Origin: DASUZB01 sp036377075
Lineage (GTDB): Bacteria > Actinomycetota > CALGFH01
NCBI GenBank assembly: GCA_036377075.1
Contig: DASUZB010000136.1
Span: forward strand, 1-32,753
DNA length: 32,753 bases
Direction: 5' to 3'
Shown: one piece after another, positions 31,030 through 32,753 of the stretch
How the letters are laid out: every line of letters begins with the position of its first letter
Position numbering within the stretch: position 1 is the stretch's first letter
Made by a program: the position numbers and the translations under genes
The notes under the pieces: model-generated
What the model was told of the DNA's origin: nothing
Seen by the model: the letters and a program-made list of their open reading frames with translations, nothing else
Databases searched by the model: none

Positions 31030-31794
31030 GTGCGGGCCTGGGAGCTGGTCATCGTGTTCGGGGTGGCCGTCGGCGGCGGCGGGGTGAACGCGATCGCCGG
31101 CGGCGGGACGCTGCTCACCTTCCCGACGCTGCTGTGGCTGGGCCGCAACCCGGTGCTCGCCAACGCCACCAACGCGCTGGGCCTGTTGCCCGGGACCGTG
31201 CTCGGCGCGGTCGGCTTCCGCGCCGAGCTGGCCCGCAGCCGCGCCTGGGTGGCGCTGCTGGTGGTCCCCTCCCTGGCCGGCGGCATCGCCGGCGCGGTGC
31301 TGCTGCTGCGCACCCCCACCTCGACCTTCGAGGCGATCGTGCCGTGGCTGATCCTGGCCGCGACGGCGCTGCTGGCGCTGCAGGAGCCGCTCTCGGCACG
31401 GCTGCGGCGCCACGAGGCGATCCGCCTGCCGCCCGGCTGGAAGGCGCTGGCGGTGCTGTTCCAGGCCGCCGTCGGCGTCTACGGCGGCTACTTCGGCGCC
31501 GGCATCGGCATCCTGATGCTCGCCGCCCTCGGCCTGCTCGGCATGAGCGACCTGCACCAGATGAACGGCGTCAAGAACCTGATGGCGGCGGCGATCAACG
31601 GCATCGCGATCGTCTGGTTCGTCGCCTCCGGCGCCATCCTGTGGCGCGACGCCACCGTGATGATGGCCGGCGCCGCCCTCGGCGGGTGGGCCTCCTCCAA
31701 GCTCGCCTACCGGCTCGGCCGCAAGGCCATCCGCCGCGTGGTCGTCGCCATCGGCCTGGCGATGGCCGTCGCCCTGGCCCTGCGGCTGCGCTGA
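31030..31794 (+). CDS. TauE/SafE-family membrane transporter (copy 2)
   Basis: This 254-residue protein has about eight membrane segments in two halves, with NAIAGGGTLLTFPTLLWLG in the first half and VYGGYFGAGIGILMLAALG in the second, the paired TauE/SafE signatures. It probably exports a small organic or sulfur anion. It is a paralogue of the gene at 6013-6780; the two share the signatures but differ in loops. The GTG at 31030 is set by the TAGCCT -10 six bases upstream. It follows the monooxygenase and may export its product or a by-product. A perfect 9-bp hairpin follows the stop codon. Precise substrate unknown. Confidence 0.85.
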   Translation: MRAWELVIVFGVAVGGGGVNAIAGGGTLLTFPTLLWLGRNPVLANATNALGLLPGTVLGAVGFRAELARSRAWVALLVVPSLAGGIAGAVLLLRTPTSTFEAIVPWLILAATALLALQEPLSARLRRHEAIRLPPGWKALAVLFQAAVGVYGGYFGAGIGILMLAALGLLGMSDLHQMNGVKNLMAAAINGIAIVWFVASGAILWRDATVMMAGAALGGWASSKLAYRLGRKAIRRVVVAIGLAMAVALALRLR

Positions 31795-31804
31795 GACGGC
31801 GGCG

Positions 31805-31843
31805 GGCGGGACCATCGGCCCCGCCCACCGTGGGGGTCCCGCC
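31805..31843. terminator. Bidirectional hairpin terminator between convergent genes
   Basis: GGCGGGACC (31805-31813) pairs perfectly with GGTCCCGCC (31835-31843), with a 21-base loop. It lies between the stop codons of the TauE gene (plus) and the VOC gene (minus) and could end both transcripts. It has no U-tract. Confidence 0.6.
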
Positions 31844-31845
31844 GG

Positions 31846-32235
31846 TCAGGCGGAGGCGGCGACCTTCCAGAGGTAGCCGTCCGGGTCGCTGAAGTAGCCG
31901 GAGTACCCGCCCCACTGGGCGGCGGCGGCCTCCTTCACGACGCTGCCGCCGGCGGCGACGGCCTTGCCGATGACCTCGTCCACGGCCTCGCTGGACTGGA
32001 CGATGTAGTGGAACGAGACGCCCCGGAACCCCGAGCCCTCGGAGGGGACGCCGGCGTCCTGGGCGGCCCCCTCGCGGGGGTAGAGCGCCAGCGACGACGA
32101 CCCGTCGCCCAGGTTGAACGAGACGAAGCCAGGGTGGTCCTGGTCGATCTCGCAGCCGAGCCCTTCGGCGTAGAACTTCTTCGAGCGGGCGACGTCCTCG
32201 ACGCCGATCATGATCGCGGTCACCTGCAGTGGCAT
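31846..32235 (-). CDS. VOC-superfamily (glyoxalase/bleomycin-resistance) protein
   Basis: This 129-residue protein has the paired beta-alpha-beta modules of the VOC fold: IMIGVEDVARSKKFYAEGLG, then FNLGDGSSSLALYPREG, GVSFHYIVQSSEAVDEVIGK, and YSGYFSDPDGYLWKVAAS at the C-terminus, where a metal or substrate ligand normally sits. The role of such small VOC proteins varies (metal-dependent isomerisation, epoxide opening, drug binding) and cannot be told here. The ATG at 32235 has AAGGAGA 8 bases upstream, a strong ribosome site. It lies between a TauE gene and a WYL regulator gene, and there is a 99-base gap upstream to the regulator. Confidence 0.85.
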   Translation of the reverse strand: MPLQVTAIMIGVEDVARSKKFYAEGLGCEIDQDHPGFVSFNLGDGSSSLALYPREGAAQDAGVPSEGSGFRGVSFHYIVQSSEAVDEVIGKAVAAGGSVVKEAAAAQWGGYSGYFSDPDGYLWKVAASA

Positions 32236-32334
32236 TGCTGGTCTCCTTTCAAGGCTGGTCGGGCACCCCTACCCGCATGACGGAACGGGGCGGCGAGAGG
32301 TAACGGCCCACGGGTCGCGGCGCGGAGCCGCAGC

Positions 32335-32753
32335 TCACCCCGTGTGCTCGGCTGGTGGCGCCGCGTGGGCGAGGCGGGCGGCCAGGGTGCGGATGTGGTC
32401 GAGCAGCTCCGGCGGCTCGTGGGCCTGGAACTCTACGCCGAGCAGGGCGACGTGGAGCGCGAGCGCGTCCAGCGAGTCGGAGCCGCTGTACAGCACGCAG
32501 GTGTGGTCGTCGACCGCCTCCAGCACGCCGGAGGTGGGCGGGACCCGCTCGGCGAGGACCTCGGCGGAGGCGTGCATGGTGAAGCGGGCCTGGTAGCGGT
32601 GCCGCGCGGACGACACGACCCAGTTGACGTAGGCGGGGACGTCCTCGTCGGGCGGGTCGCGGGGGGTGAAGCGCGGGCCGGTCGGGATCCGGGGGGTGAG
32701 CCGGTCGACGCGGAAGGTACGCCAGTCCTCCCGGTCGAGGTCCCAGGCGACCA
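32335..32753 (-). CDS. WYL-domain transcriptional regulator, C-terminal part (runs off the right edge)
   Basis: The 138 codons visible form the C-terminal part of a WYL/WCX regulator. Reading from the right edge, VAWDLDREDWRTFRVDRL matches the conserved WYL-domain strand pair (the R-x-DR-L/I end), followed by a linker with TPRDPPDEDVPAYV and a WCX-like domain (HRYQARFTMHAS to the end). The N-terminal helix-turn-helix and start lie outside. Such proteins bind DNA and a ligand, often nucleotides or ssDNA, and many respond to DNA damage or control specialised loci. Transcription runs towards the VOC gene, 99 bases further on; whether it controls it is unknown. Confidence 0.8.
   Translation of the reverse strand, partial: VAWDLDREDWRTFRVDRLTPRIPTGPRFTPRDPPDEDVPAYVNWVVSSARHRYQARFTMHASAEVLAERVPPTSGVLEAVDDHTCVLYSGSDSLDALALHVALLGVEFQAHEPPELLDHIRTLAARLAHAAPPAEHTG

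Noticed and set aside
1..32753. CRISPR array, tRNA, rRNA, integrase or phage genes
   Set aside because: I saw no regularly spaced repeats, no tRNA cloverleaf or CCA-type end, and no recombinase or phage structural motif in any frame that looked real.

Overview
The window is very GC-rich (roughly three quarters G+C by eye) and almost fully coding. Wobble positions are nearly all G or C, GTG starts are common, and ribosome binding sites are of the GGAGG type. An ANTAR regulator, a Rv1820-type thiamine-diphosphate enzyme, a NarL-type two-component pair, a PP2C phosphatase with a Ser/Thr-kinase-like partner, and many apparently leaderless promoters (TANNNT 6-7 bases before the start codon) all point to an actinobacterium. 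I cannot place the genus. I see no rRNA, tRNA, CRISPR array, transposase or phage gene, so this looks like ordinary chromosome.

Layout. 1-7718 holds the 5' end of an hpd gene (minus), a FlK-like thioesterase, a GAF-ANTAR-GAF sensor, an ilvG-like enzyme, a membrane-anchored lipase-family hydrolase, a TauE/SafE transporter, a small basic protein and a small methyltransferase. 7753-11221 (minus) is a signalling block: PP2C phosphatase, a DUF4230 membrane protein, and a kinase-fold protein that lacks the HRD and DFG aspartates and ends in an extracytoplasmic carbohydrate-binding-like domain. 11343-14021 holds two MFS transporters separated by a long inverted repeat. 14160-17140 holds a histidine kinase/response regulator pair, a hemerythrin-like protein and a small membrane protein.

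17461-24737 is the most interesting region. On the plus strand are a BtrH-N/DUF4872 protein, an ATP-grasp enzyme, a circularly permuted ATP-grasp enzyme and a GCS2-type carboxylate-amine ligase; the last three overlap by 4 bases at each junction. On the minus strand, facing them, are two overlapping alpha/beta-hydrolase esterases and a small membrane-anchored protein. Together they look like a route to an unknown amide- or peptide-linked metabolite: up to three ATP-dependent ligations, a possible acyl transfer or cleavage by the BtrH-like protein, and ester or amide processing by the hydrolases. The product cannot be read from the sequence.

24856-32753 holds a DUF4126 membrane protein, a probably truncated sensor-like membrane protein, and a catabolic-looking block: an ALDH7-like dehydrogenase (minus) divergent from a long-chain acyl-CoA synthetase, an FAD monooxygenase and a second TauE/SafE protein. 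A VOC-family protein and the C-terminal part of a WYL regulator (minus) end the window.

Regulatory features I could read include leaderless promoters, hairpin terminators after the second MFS gene, the DUF4126 gene and the second TauE gene, an orphan promoter between convergent genes, and an 18-base motif (CCGATAA-NNN-ATTCGGTT) that occurs twice in intergenic DNA.
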